64,000 nt of DNA from Pandoraea sp. (lineage in GTDB: Bacteria; Pseudomonadota; Gammaproteobacteria; Burkholderiales; Burkholderiaceae). Location of the stretch: contig NZ_SCSK01000006.1 in the NCBI RefSeq assembly GCF_004297875.1, positions 124,001 through 188,000 on the forward strand, given 5' to 3'. Positions 1-9,379 of the stretch are shown in pieces. The notes under the pieces were generated by a model, which saw only the letters and a list, made by a program, of their open reading frames with translations, ran no database searches and had not been told where the DNA came from. The first letter of the stretch is position 1. Each line of letters begins with the position of its first letter. The translations under genes were made by a program, and so were the position numbers.

Positions 1-31
1 CGGCCGAGCGCGCGCGGCCGACGGGTCTTTC

Positions 32-682
32 TCATGCGTCGTCACCCATCAACCACTGCACGTCGCCATCGCCCTGACCTCGAACAAGGTCGACCCGCCC
101 GTCGCAGACGCGCAAACGGTCTTCCACGAACCAGCGTACCGCACGAGGATAAATCACGTGTTCGCAGCGCAATACACGCGCAGCGAGATCGGCGGCGGTA
201 TCCGCCGGCTTTACCGGCACCACGGCCTGGATCACGATCGGCCCATGGTCGAGTTCGGCGGTGACGAAATGCACGCTGGCGCCATGAACCTTGATGCCCG
301 CCTCGAGCGCCCGCTCGTGCGTGTGGAGCCCAGGGAAGCTGGGCAAAAGCGAGGGGTGGATATTCAGCAAACGTCCGGCATAGCGGGCCACGAAACCCGG
401 CGTGAGGATCCGCATAAAACCGGCAAGCACGACCAGATCCGGGGCGAATCCGTCGATCGCCGCCGCCAGCGCGGTATCGAACTGTTCTCTCTCGCCAAAA
501 CCGCGGCTCTCGACCACGGCCGTGACGATGCCGTGGGATTGCGCGAAGGACAGGCCCGCAGCATCGGCGCGGTTGGAGATCACCGCGGCAATGCGGGCCG
601 GCCATTGCTCGGCGGTGCAGGCGCGCACGATGGCCTCCATGTTGCTGCCGCGGCCAGAAATCAAAATCACAATATTTTTCAT
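32..682 (-). CDS. purN: Phosphoribosylglycinamide formyltransferase
   Basis: Third step of purine synthesis: transfers a formyl group from 10-formyl-tetrahydrofolate to GAR in the cytosol. The 216-residue product has the usual family length. It opens with the beta strand and phosphate-binding GRGSN loop (residues 10-14). The catalytic set is visible: N107 and H109 in NIHPSLLPSFPG, and D145 in ELDHGP. The ATG at 682 is the natural start. The gene diverges from ribF across 133 bp. The other purine gene here, purM, lies 45 kb away. The family assignment is secure. Confidence 0.97.
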   Translation of the reverse strand: MKNIVILISGRGSNMEAIVRACTAEQWPARIAAVISNRADAAGLSFAQSHGIVTAVVESRGFGEREQFDTALAAAIDGFAPDLVVLAGFMRILTPGFVARYAGRLLNIHPSLLPSFPGLHTHERALEAGIKVHGASVHFVTAELDHGPIVIQAVVPVKPADTAADLAARVLRCEHVIYPRAVRWFVEDRLRVCDGRVDLVRGQGDGDVQWLMGDDA

Positions 683-749
683 CGCGGAATTTTATCACCG
701 GCACGGGGCACCGCGCCAAAAGCTCGCGCCGAACCCGCCCCGAAACGTT

Positions 750-755
750 TATAAT
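750..755 (+). promoter_or_regulatory. Candidate -10 element for ribF
   Basis: A perfect TATAAT lies in the purN-ribF divergent gap, about 60 bp before the proposed ribF start. No good -35 hexamer stands 16-18 bp upstream, so this rests on the -10 alone. Confidence 0.4.
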
Positions 756-815
756 TCAATGTTTTGCGGCGTCTGGCGCTGCGCCAATCGACATTTTCCT
801 TTTGTTTTTCATATC

Positions 816-1814
816 GTGCGAGTTTTTCGGGGTCTCCCAAACGCTGAAAGCAAGGCGCCCTGTGTACTGACCATCGGCAACTTCGATGGCGTTCACCTGG
901 GGCACCAGGCACTGCTCGCGCGCATGCGCGCGGCCGGCGCCGCGCGTGGCCTGTCGACTTGCGTGATGACCTTCGAGCCGCACCCGCGCGAGTATTTTTC
1001 TCCCCAGCACGCACCGGCCCGCATTTCCAATTTGCGCGACAAACTTGAAGCGCTCGATGCGCAGGGCGTCGACCGGCTGGTGGTCGAGCACTTCAATGCT
1101 CACTTCGCCAGTCAATCCCCGGAGCAGTTCGTGCGCCGCATCATCGTCGACGGCCTGCATACCCGCTGGCTGCTGGTCGGCGACGATTTTCGTTTCGGCG
1201 CCAAGCGCGCGGGCGATTTCGCCTACCTGCAGGAAGCCGGCAAACGCTATGGTTTCGAGGTAGAGCAACTGTCGACGATCGCACATGACGGCATTCGAAT
1301 TTCCAGCTCCGAGGTGCGCGCCGCGCTGGCCGAGGGCGACTTCGAGCGCGCCCACACGCTGCTCGGTCGGCCATTCATGATTTCCGGACATGTCGTGCAC
1401 GGCATGAAGCTGGGCCGCGACCTCGGTTTCCCGACGCTCAATCTGCGTATCGCGCATCGACATCCGGCCCTGACCGGCATATTCATCGTTCAGGTGCATG
1501 GCCTGGCGAGCACCCCGCTGCCCGGTGTCGCCAGCCTGGGGCTGCGCCCGACAGTCGATGACTCAGGGCGCTACCTGCTTGAAACCCACCTGCTCGATTT
1601 CGTCGGCGACGCCTACGGCAAGCTGGTGCGCGTCGAATTCCTGCGCAAATTGCGCGACGAGCAAAAATACGACGGCCTCGATGCATTGCAGGCCGCCATC
1701 GCCAACGATACGGCGCAGGCCCGTGCCTTCTTTGCCCAAGGCCGGCCGTATGCGGCCTCCACCGCGACCGGCCAGCGTGATTTTGCCACCTCGGCAACCG
1801 ATCGAATTAGTTGA
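816..1814 (+). CDS. ribF: Bifunctional riboflavin kinase / FAD synthetase
   Basis: Converts riboflavin to FMN and then FAD. The N-terminal nucleotidyltransferase domain carries [10 protein letters not shown] (about residues 21-30). The C-terminal riboflavin kinase domain carries the [10 protein letters not shown] loop. The start is placed at GTG 816, giving [12 protein letters not shown]..., because family members begin with this segment. An in-frame ATG at 759 would add 19 residues with no family likeness. The product is 332 residues, normal for the family. ileS begins 98 bp downstream, the arrangement also found in many other proteobacteria. Confidence 0.93.
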   Translation: MRVFRGLPNAESKAPCVLTIGNFDGVHLGHQALLARMRAAGAARGLSTCVMTFEPHPREYFSPQHAPARISNLRDKLEALDAQGVDRLVVEHFNAHFASQSPEQFVRRIIVDGLHTRWLLVGDDFRFGAKRAGDFAYLQEAGKRYGFEVEQLSTIAHDGIRISSSEVRAALAEGDFERAHTLLGRPFMISGHVVHGMKLGRDLGFPTLNLRIAHRHPALTGIFIVQVHGLASTPLPGVASLGLRPTVDDSGRYLLETHLLDFVGDAYGKLVRVEFLRKLRDEQKYDGLDALQAAIANDTAQARAFFAQGRPYAASTATGQRDFATSATDRIS

Positions 1815-1912
1815 GGAGCGCGCCCGCGATGGCGTGCTCCGGGCACGACGTGCCCACGCGTTCGTTGTTCCATTTCATCCGAGTCGCCAGTGACTTACCC
1901 GCACCCGATACC

Positions 1913-4753
1913 ATGAGTGACAAGAAATCCACCGACAAATACCCCGTCAATCTGCTGGAGACGCCCTTTCCGATGCGTGGCGACCTGCCCAAGCGCGAGC
2001 CGCAGTGGGTCAAGCAATGGCAGGAAAAGAAGCTCTACGAAAAAATTCGCGCCGCCAGCGCGGGGCGCCCCAAATTCATCCTGCATGACGGCCCGCCATA
2101 TGCCAACGGGGATATCCATATCGGTCACGCGGTCAACAAGATTCTCAAGGACATGATCGTCAAGGCCCGCAATATGGCAGGCTTCGATGCCGTATACGTG
2201 CCAGGCTGGGACTGTCACGGCATGCCGATCGAAATCCAGATCGAAAAGCAGTTCGGCAAACACCTGCCCGTGCAGGAGGTACTGGAAAAGGCGCGCGCCT
2301 ACGCCAGCACCCAGATCGAGCGCCAGAAGGCCGACTTCATTCGCCTGGGCATCCTGGGCGACTGGCAGAACCCGTACAAGACGATGAATTTCACCAACGA
2401 GGCGAATGAAATTCGAGCGCTCGGCAAGATCATCGAATACGGCTATGTGTATCGCGGCCTTAAGCCCGTGAACTGGTGCTTCGACTGCGGCTCGGCGTTG
2501 GCCGAGGCCGAGGTCGAATATCAGGACAAAACCGATCTGGCCATCGACGTCGGTTTTCCGTTTGCCGATCCCGAGGCGCTGGCCCGGGCATTTGGCCTGG
2601 ACAAGCTGCCCTGCCCGGACGGCCACATCGTCGTCTGGACCACCACGCCCTGGACGATTCCCGCCAATCAGGCGCTCAACCTGCATCCCGAGATCGACTA
2701 CGCGCTGGTCGATACCGCCGAGCGCGGATTGCTGATCCTGGCCGCCGAGCGCGTCGAGGCGTGCCTGAAGGAATATGGCCTTGGCGGTACCGTGCTGGCG
2801 ACCTGCAAAGGCCAGGCGCTGGCCGGCATCCGCTTCAGGCACCCGCTGACGTCCGCCGACTCGGGCTACGCCCGTCTCTCACCCGTCTATCTGGGGGAAT
2901 ATGTCACGCTGGACACCGGCACGGGTGTGGTTCATTCGTCGCCAGCGTATGGTGTGGAAGACTTTCTGTCGTGCAAGGCCCATGGCATGTCGGATGAAGA
3001 CATCATCAATCCGGTACTGGGCGACGGCACCTATGCGCAATCGCTGCCGCTGTTCGGCGGGCAATCGATCTGGGAGGCGAACCCGCGCATCGTCGAGGCG
3101 CTGAAGAACGCCGGCACGCTGCTGCATGTGGTCAAGTACACCCATAGCTACATGCATTGCTGGCGCCATAAGACGCCGATCATCTACCGCGCGACCAACC
3201 AGTGGTTTGCCGGCATGGATACGACGCCATCACCGCAAGCGCCGAGCGGCGGCCGCACGCTGCGCGAGACGGCGCTGGCCGGCATCGAGGCCACGCAATT
3301 CTTTCCCGCGTGGGGCAAGCAGCGCCTGCACAGCATGATCGCCCACCGCCCCGACTGGACGCTCTCGCGGCAGCGCCAATGGGGCGTGCCGATGGCATTT
3401 TTCGTCCACAAGGAAACTGGCGAACTGCATCCGCGCACGCTCGAGTTACTCGAACAGATCGCCCAGCGTGTCGAGAAAGAAGGGATCGAAGCCTGGCAAA
3501 AACTCGAACCGCGCGATCTGCTGGGTGACGAAGCCGAGCAATACGTCAAAAACAAGGACACGCTCGACGTCTGGTTCGATTCCGGCACTACGCACTGGCA
3601 CGTGCTGCGCGGCTCGCATGCCGATCAGTTGCGCTTTCCCGCCGATCTCTATCTGGAAGGCTCCGATCAGCACCGGGGCTGGTTTCATTCGTCGCTGCTG
3701 ACCGCCTCGATGCTCGATGGCCAACCGCCCTACAAGGCCTTGCTCACGCACGGTTTTACGGTCGACGGGCAGGGTCGCAAGATGTCGAAATCGGTCGGTA
3801 ACGTAATCGCGCCGCAGGAAGTTGCCAACAAACTGGGGGCCGAAATCATCCGCCTGTGGGTCGCCTCGACTGACTACTCGGGTGAACTGTCGATCTCCGA
3901 TGAAATTCTCAAACGCGTGGTGGAAAGCTACCGCCGGATCCGCAACACGTTGCGCTTCCTGCTCGCCAATCTGGCTGACTACAATCACGCGGAGCACGCG
4001 CTGCCGCCCGAGCAGTGGCTGGAAATCGACCGCTACTCGGTGGCACTGGCCAACGCCCTGCAAACAGAACTGCTGGCCCACTACGACAAATTCGAATTTC
4101 ACCCGGTCGTGGCCAAGCTGCAGACATTTTGCTCGGAAGACCTGGGTGGCTTCTATCTCGATATCCTGAAAGACCGCCTCTACACCAGCGCGCCGAACGC
4201 GCCTGCCCGCCGCGCCGCACAGAACGCGCTGTACCACATCACTCAGGGGCTGCTCAGAGTGATGGCGCCATTTCTGTCGTTCACGGCCGAGGAAGCCTGG
4301 CAAGTGTTCGCCCCCGGCGAAGAAACCATTTTCACGCAAACGTATTACGCCTACCCGAAAATTGGCGACGGCAACGAACTGCTCGAGAAATGGCATCTGC
4401 TGCGCGCGGTGCGCGCAGATGTCACCAAAGCGCTCGAGGAGGCCCGCGTGGCCGAGCAGATCGGCTCCTCGCTGCAGGCGGAAGTCGACGTCCGGGTGAG
4501 CGGCCGCAAATACGAGATTCTCGCCAGCCTCGGCGACGATCTGCGCTTTGTGCTGATCACTTCGGCTGCGCGTGTGACGCAAGTCGACAGCGTCGAGCAG
4601 GAGGCTGTCCAGGTCGTGTCGTCGGCCCACAAAAAATGCGAGCGCTGCTGGCACTACCGCGCCGACGTGGGTCACGATGCGGCTCACCCGACGCTGTGCG
4701 GACGCTGCGTTTCAAATCTTTTCGGCACGGGCGAAACCAGGAGAGCAGCGTAA
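1913..4753 (+). CDS. ileS: Isoleucyl-tRNA synthetase
   Basis: Class I aminoacyl-tRNA synthetase that charges tRNA-Ile with isoleucine and edits valine. It is 946 residues from ATG 1913. The HIGH motif is at residues 69-72 and KMSKS at 623-627. A C-terminal zinc finger has Cys at about 909, 912, 929 and 932, typical of bacterial IleS. The open frame extends upstream to within ribF, but family members start at MSDKK-like sequence, so ATG 1913 is chosen. The stop codon shares its last base with the lspA start, so the two are probably translated together. Confidence 0.98.
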   Translation: MSDKKSTDKYPVNLLETPFPMRGDLPKREPQWVKQWQEKKLYEKIRAASAGRPKFILHDGPPYANGDIHIGHAVNKILKDMIVKARNMAGFDAVYVPGWDCHGMPIEIQIEKQFGKHLPVQEVLEKARAYASTQIERQKADFIRLGILGDWQNPYKTMNFTNEANEIRALGKIIEYGYVYRGLKPVNWCFDCGSALAEAEVEYQDKTDLAIDVGFPFADPEALARAFGLDKLPCPDGHIVVWTTTPWTIPANQALNLHPEIDYALVDTAERGLLILAAERVEACLKEYGLGGTVLATCKGQALAGIRFRHPLTSADSGYARLSPVYLGEYVTLDTGTGVVHSSPAYGVEDFLSCKAHGMSDEDIINPVLGDGTYAQSLPLFGGQSIWEANPRIVEALKNAGTLLHVVKYTHSYMHCWRHKTPIIYRATNQWFAGMDTTPSPQAPSGGRTLRETALAGIEATQFFPAWGKQRLHSMIAHRPDWTLSRQRQWGVPMAFFVHKETGELHPRTLELLEQIAQRVEKEGIEAWQKLEPRDLLGDEAEQYVKNKDTLDVWFDSGTTHWHVLRGSHADQLRFPADLYLEGSDQHRGWFHSSLLTASMLDGQPPYKALLTHGFTVDGQGRKMSKSVGNVIAPQEVANKLGAEIIRLWVASTDYSGELSISDEILKRVVESYRRIRNTLRFLLANLADYNHAEHALPPEQWLEIDRYSVALANALQTELLAHYDKFEFHPVVAKLQTFCSEDLGGFYLDILKDRLYTSAPNAPARRAAQNALYHITQGLLRVMAPFLSFTAEEAWQVFAPGEETIFTQTYYAYPKIGDGNELLEKWHLLRAVRADVTKALEEARVAEQIGSSLQAEVDVRVSGRKYEILASLGDDLRFVLITSAARVTQVDSVEQEAVQVVSSAHKKCERCWHYRADVGHDAAHPTLCGRCVSNLFGTGETRRAA

Positions 4754-5265
4754 TGGCAAGCAAACAAATGGCTCGACGTTCGGCCGGCGCGGGTACCGGC
4801 CTGGCACCCTGGCTGGGGGTGGCGGTCATCGTCATCCTGCTCGATCAGATCACGAAACTGGTTATCCTCAAGACCTTTGCCTACGGGGAGTTTCATCGCG
4901 TCACGTCATTCTTCAATCTGGTGCTGGTCTACAACCGAGGCGCGGCATTCAGCTTTCTGTCGGCGGCCGACGGATGGCAGCGCTGGTTCTTTACAGCGCT
5001 GGGCATCATCGCCGCGGTGGTGATCCTTTGGCTGCTCAAGCGGCACAGCGGGCAAAAGCTCTTTTGCACTGCCCTGGCGCTGATTCTCGGCGGCGCGCTC
5101 GGCAACGTGATCGATCGCGTCATCTATGGACACGTCACCGACTTCCTCGACTTCCATCTCAACAGTTGGCACTGGCCGGCGTTCAATGCCGCCGACACAG
5201 CCATCACGTGCGGTGCGATACTGTTGATCCTGGATGAATTGCGCCGCGTCAAACGCGGCAAATAA
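4753..5265 (+). CDS. lspA: Lipoprotein signal peptidase II
   Basis: Inner-membrane aspartyl protease that removes the signal peptide from diacylglyceryl-prolipoproteins. It has 170 residues and four hydrophobic segments (about 17-36, 68-74 with 78-96, 101-119 and 147-160). The likely catalytic pair is D130 in GHVTDFLD and D148 in FNAADTAI. The ATG overlaps the ileS stop by one base (TAATG), the classic ileS-lspA coupling. A small hairpin is present at the very end of the gene. Confidence 0.97.
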   Translation: MASKQMARRSAGAGTGLAPWLGVAVIVILLDQITKLVILKTFAYGEFHRVTSFFNLVLVYNRGAAFSFLSAADGWQRWFFTALGIIAAVVILWLLKRHSGQKLFCTALALILGGALGNVIDRVIYGHVTDFLDFHLNSWHWPAFNAADTAITCGAILLILDELRRVKRGK

Positions 5266-5278
5266 CGAGACGACGGGC

Positions 5279-5314
5279 GCGTCAGGCCGGCGCCAGTGGT
5301 GCGTGGCCTGACGC
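5279..5314. repeat. 10-bp inverted repeat between lspA and coaBC
   Basis: Arms at 5279-5288 and 5305-5314 are perfectly complementary over 10 bp, with a 16-base loop. No T-run follows, so it does not look like a standard intrinsic terminator. It could be an RNA stem that limits read-through into coaBC or stabilises the lspA 3' end. Confidence 0.6.
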
Positions 5315-5341
5315 CGAGCCGCCGGCCGACAAAGGACACGT

Positions 5342-6547
5342 ATGGAACTCGCCGACAAAACCATCCTGCTTGGCCTGACCGGCGGTATCGCTTGCTACAA
5401 GGTTGCCGAGCTCACGCGGCTGCTCACCAAAGCCGGCGCCGCCGTGCAAGTGGTCATGACCGAGGCCGCGACCCAGTTCATCACGCCGGTCACGATGCAG
5501 GCGCTGTCGGGACGCCCTGTATTCACGAGCCAGTGGGACGGGCGCGTCGCCAACAACATGCCGCATATCGATCTGTCGCGCGAAGCCGACTTGATCGTGA
5601 TCGCGCCGGCATCGACCGATTTTCTGGCCAAGTTGGCGCACGGGCAGTGCGATGATCTGCTGTCGACGCTTTGCATGGCCCGCGATTGTCCGCTCGTCGC
5701 CGCGCCCGCGATGAATCGCCAAATGTGGGCCAATCCGGCGACCCAGCGCAACGTTGCCCAGTTGCGCGGCGACGGCATCACCCTGCTGGGCCCGGACAGC
5801 GGCGACCAGGCTTGCGGGGAAATCGGCGACGGCCGAATGCTCGAGCCCGAGGCGCTGCTCGAGGCAATCACTGCATTCTTCCAGCCCAAGGTGTTGGCCG
5901 GCAAGCGTGTCACCATGACGGCCGGACCAACCTTCGAGCCGATCGATCCGGTGCGGGGGCTGACCAATCTTTCAAGCGGCAAAATGGGCTTCGCGATGGC
6001 GCGCGCGGCGGCCGCGGCGGGCGCCTCGGTGCATTTGATCGCCGGTCCCACCGGGTTGCCGACGCCCTATGGCGTGTTGCGCAGCGATGTGCAAACCGCC
6101 CAGCAAATGTACGACGCGGCGCTGGCCAGCGCGGCTGGCGCGGACGTATTCATCGCGGTGGCTGCAGTAGCGGACTGGCGCGTCGCGCAGGTGCATGCGA
6201 GCAAGATCAAGAAGCAGGACGGGCATGACGTGCCGCACCTGAATTTCGTGCAGAACCCCGATATTCTCGCCGCCGTCGCGCAGCGTCCTCAGGCTCCGTT
6301 CTGCGTGGGATTCGCCGCCGAGAGCGACAATCTGGAAGCGCACGGCGAGGAAAAGCGTCGCAAGAAGGGCATCCCGCTATTGATCGGCAATCTGGGGCCC
6401 GCCACCTTCGGGCGCGACGACAACGAAGTCGTCCTGTTTGACGCTCACGGTAGCACCCGGCTGCCCCGTGCCGACAAGCAAATGCTGGCCAACACCCTGA
6501 TCAGAGAAATCGCTCAACGCCTCGACGCCACGTCTCGCCACGCATGA
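5342..6547 (+). CDS. coaBC: Phosphopantothenoylcysteine decarboxylase / phosphopantothenate-cysteine ligase
   Basis: Bifunctional enzyme of coenzyme A synthesis: CoaB joins cysteine to 4'-phosphopantothenate, and the FMN-dependent CoaC domain decarboxylates the product. It has 401 residues. The CoaC half shows active-site H75 (MPHIDLSR), the FMN motif APASTDFLAKLAHG, the PAMNRQMW clamp and the catalytic C158 in ACGEIGDGRM. The CoaB half starts near residue 190 with TAGPTFEPIDPVR. The stop overlaps the next gene by four bases (ATGA). panB, an earlier step of the same pathway, is also in this window. Confidence 0.97.
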   Translation: MELADKTILLGLTGGIACYKVAELTRLLTKAGAAVQVVMTEAATQFITPVTMQALSGRPVFTSQWDGRVANNMPHIDLSREADLIVIAPASTDFLAKLAHGQCDDLLSTLCMARDCPLVAAPAMNRQMWANPATQRNVAQLRGDGITLLGPDSGDQACGEIGDGRMLEPEALLEAITAFFQPKVLAGKRVTMTAGPTFEPIDPVRGLTNLSSGKMGFAMARAAAAAGASVHLIAGPTGLPTPYGVLRSDVQTAQQMYDAALASAAGADVFIAVAAVADWRVAQVHASKIKKQDGHDVPHLNFVQNPDILAAVAQRPQAPFCVGFAAESDNLEAHGEEKRRKKGIPLLIGNLGPATFGRDDNEVVLFDAHGSTRLPRADKQMLANTLIREIAQRLDATSRHA

Positions 6548-7749
6548 CCGACCCGACCGCGCAAACGCCCGGCATCAGCGTGTTCGGCACGCTGGCATCG
6601 CTGGCGGCCATTATCTTCTTCGGTTTCATGACTATCGGCATGCCGTTGCCGGTGATCCCCGTGTACGTCAACAAGACCCTCGGCTATGGCTCATTGATGG
6701 TGGGCATCGCCGTCGGCATCCAATCGGTGGTCACGCTATCATTGCGCTCATTCGCCGGCCACACCGTCGACACGCGCGGCGCCAAGCGGGCTGTACTGAC
6801 GGGGCTGTGTGGCTGTGCCGCCGCCGGTGTGCTGTATCGCATTTCCGCCGCGTTCGCCGAGGTTCATCCCGGCATCGCGCTGGGCGTTCTGTTGGCCGGT
6901 CGTGCCACGCTTGGCTTCGCCGAAAGCCTGATCCTGACAGGCGGCATGTCGTGGGGCATTGGCCTGCTCGGCCCGGCGCATGCCAACAAAGCAATATCCT
7001 GGCAGGGCGTCTCGATGTACACGGCCATCGCACTCGGTGCACCGGCCGGCGCGACTCTGCTGCAACAGTGGGGCTTCACCGCCGTGGCTTACGTGGTGAT
7101 CGCGCTGCCGCTGATTGCGGGCCTGCTGGCATGGCGGCTGCCAGCCGCAGCCATTACCAACGGCAAGCGTCTGCCGTTTCACAAGGTCGTGGGGCGCGTC
7201 TGGCGCCCCGGACTGGCGATGACGCTTGGCAGCATCGGCTATGCGGTGATTGCTGCGTTCATCATGCTGTTCTATGCCAGCCGCCATTGGGATGGTGCAG
7301 CTTATGCGCTGACGGCCTACAGCGTCACGTTCATCGGTGTGCGCGTATTGCTGGGGCACTCGGTCGAGCGCTTTGGGGGCATCCGGATAGCCGTGCTCTC
7401 GCTGCTCGTCGAAGCGGTCGGGCAGACGCTGCTCTGGACCGCAACCTCCTCGCTGATGGCCCTGGCCGGCGCGGCGCTCACAGGCGTCGGCTTCTCTCTG
7501 GTTTTCCCTTCGCTGGGGGTCGAGGCGATTAAACACGTGCCAAGCCAGAACCGCGGCGCGGCACTCGCCGCGTATTCCGGATTCTTCGATCTGGGCCTGG
7601 GTTTGATCGGGCCATTGGCGGGGCTGGTAGTCAGTGCCTTTGGCTATGCCGCGATATTCCTGTTCGGCGCGCTCGGCGCTATCGGCGGGGCGATCCTGGC
7701 CAGCCGGCTGGCCCGCGCCGATCGATCGCCCAAGCAGGCCAACGCCTGA
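6544..7749 (+). CDS. MFS transporter (YhhS/YfcJ-like)
   Basis: Major facilitator superfamily membrane protein of 401 residues with about 12 hydrophobic segments. The loop after the second segment reads RSFAGHTVDTRGAKRA, the MFS motif A position. The overall pattern resembles the YhhS/YfcJ group of sugar or drug efflux carriers; the substrate cannot be read from the sequence. It starts within the coaBC stop codon (ATGA overlap), so it is probably expressed from the coaBC message. It separates coaBC from dut, which are usually adjacent in related genomes. Confidence 0.85.
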   Translation: MTDPTAQTPGISVFGTLASLAAIIFFGFMTIGMPLPVIPVYVNKTLGYGSLMVGIAVGIQSVVTLSLRSFAGHTVDTRGAKRAVLTGLCGCAAAGVLYRISAAFAEVHPGIALGVLLAGRATLGFAESLILTGGMSWGIGLLGPAHANKAISWQGVSMYTAIALGAPAGATLLQQWGFTAVAYVVIALPLIAGLLAWRLPAAAITNGKRLPFHKVVGRVWRPGLAMTLGSIGYAVIAAFIMLFYASRHWDGAAYALTAYSVTFIGVRVLLGHSVERFGGIRIAVLSLLVEAVGQTLLWTATSSLMALAGAALTGVGFSLVFPSLGVEAIKHVPSQNRGAALAAYSGFFDLGLGLIGPLAGLVVSAFGYAAIFLFGALGAIGGAILASRLARADRSPKQANA

Positions 7750-7838
7750 AGGCGGAACAGCGTGGTGGTATGATCGGCGCGTGCGGCGCCGCGTGCGCAG
7801 CCTGTCCATGCCGCGCCACTCGCCATACCAACGCTCAT

Positions 7839-8858
7839 ATGACCCGCCCCCCGCTCAGACTCTCCATTCTCGATCAGACGCCGGTAATCGCCGGCCATAG
7901 CGTAGCCGATGCCGTTGCCGCGACGGTCGATCTGGCACAGGCCGCCGACGCGCTCGGCTATACGCGTTACTGGTGTGCCGAGCATCACGGCCTGCGCGGC
8001 GTGGCCAACCCCGCGCCGGAGGTGATGATCGCGCGCCTTGCCAGCGCCACGCGACGTCTGCGCGTCGGATCGGGCGGCGTAATGCTGCCCTATTACAGTC
8101 CATTCAAGGTCGCCGAGCAATTCATGATGCTCGAGGCCTTATTTCCAGGGCGTATCGATCTCGGCGTCGGACGCGCGCCAGGTGGCGACATGCGCACCGC
8201 GCAAGCAGTGGCGGACGGTCAATATAATGCTGGCGAGCGTTTCCCGCAGCAGGTTGCCGACTTGTGCGCCCTGCTGGGGGGAACTCTACCCGAGGATCAC
8301 CGCATGGCTGGCGTGCTGCTGCAACCGGCCGTAGCAACGCGCCCGGAATTATGGATGCTGGGATCGAGCGAATTCGGCGGCCTGTTGGCCGCACAACTCG
8401 GCATCCGCTATGCGTTCGCCCATTTCATCAATGCGCAATACGGCGAGCGCGTGAGCGCCGCGTACCGGGAACGCTTTCGCCCCGGGCACGAAGCATCCCC
8501 ATATTGTGCACTGGCGCTATTCGTGATTTGCGCCGACACCGACGCCGAAGCGGCCGAGCTCGAGTCGGCAGTCGATCTCAGGCGACTGCAAATGGCCTAC
8601 GGCCTGAACGCCCCGATACCCAGTCTCGCGCAGGCTCGCGAACAAAGCTATAGCGAGCACGATCTGATGCTCATCGAGCGCGAGCGCTCGCGCAGCATCG
8701 TCGGCACGCCAGAGCGCGTGAGCGAACGAATGGAGGCGCTACGCGCGCAGTTCGACGCCGATGAAATTATCGTACTGACCGTCGCCGGCAGCTATGAGGC
8801 CCGCTTGCGCTCATGTGAATTGCTGGCCCAGTCATTCCAACTCAACTCGCTTTCCTGA
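7839..8858 (+). CDS. LLM-class flavin-dependent oxidoreductase
   Basis: Luciferase-like monooxygenase of 339 residues. The N-terminal strand LSILDQTPV, the WCAEHHG motif near residue 45 and the IDLGVGRAPGGD loop are typical of the MsnO8/YhbW group of bacterial luciferase-like enzymes, which use reduced FMN. The substrate is unknown. ATG 7839 is preferred: the 23 residues upstream in frame are Cys-rich and unlike the family. It lies 89 bp after the MFS gene and 12 bp before dut. Confidence 0.85.
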   Translation: MTRPPLRLSILDQTPVIAGHSVADAVAATVDLAQAADALGYTRYWCAEHHGLRGVANPAPEVMIARLASATRRLRVGSGGVMLPYYSPFKVAEQFMMLEALFPGRIDLGVGRAPGGDMRTAQAVADGQYNAGERFPQQVADLCALLGGTLPEDHRMAGVLLQPAVATRPELWMLGSSEFGGLLAAQLGIRYAFAHFINAQYGERVSAAYRERFRPGHEASPYCALALFVICADTDAEAAELESAVDLRRLQMAYGLNAPIPSLAQAREQSYSEHDLMLIERERSRSIVGTPERVSERMEALRAQFDADEIIVLTVAGSYEARLRSCELLAQSFQLNSLS

Positions 8859-8870
8859 AACCTTTTCGCC

Positions 8871-9317
8871 ATGAAACTCGACGTCAAAATTCTCGATCCG
8901 CGCATCAAGGACCAATTGCCGCACTACGCTACCCCCGGCAGTGCAGGCCTGGACTTGCGCGCATGCATCGAGACGCCGATCACGCTCGAACCCGGCCAGA
9001 CCGTGCTGGTGCCAACCGGCCTGGCAATTCATCTTGAAGACCCCGGTTACGCGGCGCTCATCCTGCCACGCTCGGGTCTTGGCCACAAACATGGCATCGT
9101 GCTCGGCAATCTGGTCGGACTCATCGACTCGGATTATCAAGGTCAGTTGATGATCTCCACCTGGAATCGCGGGGTGTCGATGTTCACGCTCAATCCGTTC
9201 GAGCGCCTCGCGCAATTGGTGGTGGTACCAGTGGTGCAGGTCGAATTCAACCTCGTCGACGAATTCGCCGACAGCGAGCGCGGCGCAGGCGGGTTTGGCA
9301 GTACCGGCCGGCGTTGA
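8871..9317 (+). CDS. dut: Deoxyuridine 5'-triphosphate nucleotidohydrolase
   Basis: Trimeric dUTPase that hydrolyses dUTP to dUMP and pyrophosphate, keeping uracil out of DNA and feeding dTMP synthesis. It has 148 residues with all five motifs: SAGLDLRA (motif 1), PRSGLG (2), GLIDSDYQG with the catalytic Asp (3), ERLAQLVV (4) and the glycine-rich C-terminal [11 protein letters not shown] arm (5). It ends just before a bidirectional terminator shared with clpA. Confidence 0.97.
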   Translation: MKLDVKILDPRIKDQLPHYATPGSAGLDLRACIETPITLEPGQTVLVPTGLAIHLEDPGYAALILPRSGLGHKHGIVLGNLVGLIDSDYQGQLMISTWNRGVSMFTLNPFERLAQLVVVPVVQVEFNLVDEFADSERGAGGFGSTGRR

Positions 9318-9334
9318 AGTCCGGCTCCGAAGCA

Positions 9335-9364
9335 TAAAAAAACGCCGCAGTTGCGGCGTTTTTC
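9335..9364. terminator. Bidirectional intrinsic terminator between dut and clpA
   Basis: A 9-bp GC-rich stem (9341-9349 with 9352-9360) is flanked by an A-run on the left and a T-run on the right, so it can end transcription from both converging genes. Confidence 0.9.
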
Positions 9365-9379
9365 GTCTGGGCTACCGTG

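Noticed and set aside
1..31. Short GC hairpin at the left edge
   Set aside because: Six-base CGGCCG arms recur easily in GC-rich DNA and the window ends there, so a purN terminator cannot be judged.
683..815. FMN riboswitch before ribF
   Set aside because: The gap is 133 bp and lacks the conserved RFN-element blocks; such switches usually precede ribB or transport genes.
6748..7809. 353-codon open frame antisense to the MFS gene
   Set aside because: Composition is rich in Arg, Gln and Gly with no hydrophobic core; the plus strand encodes a clear membrane transporter.
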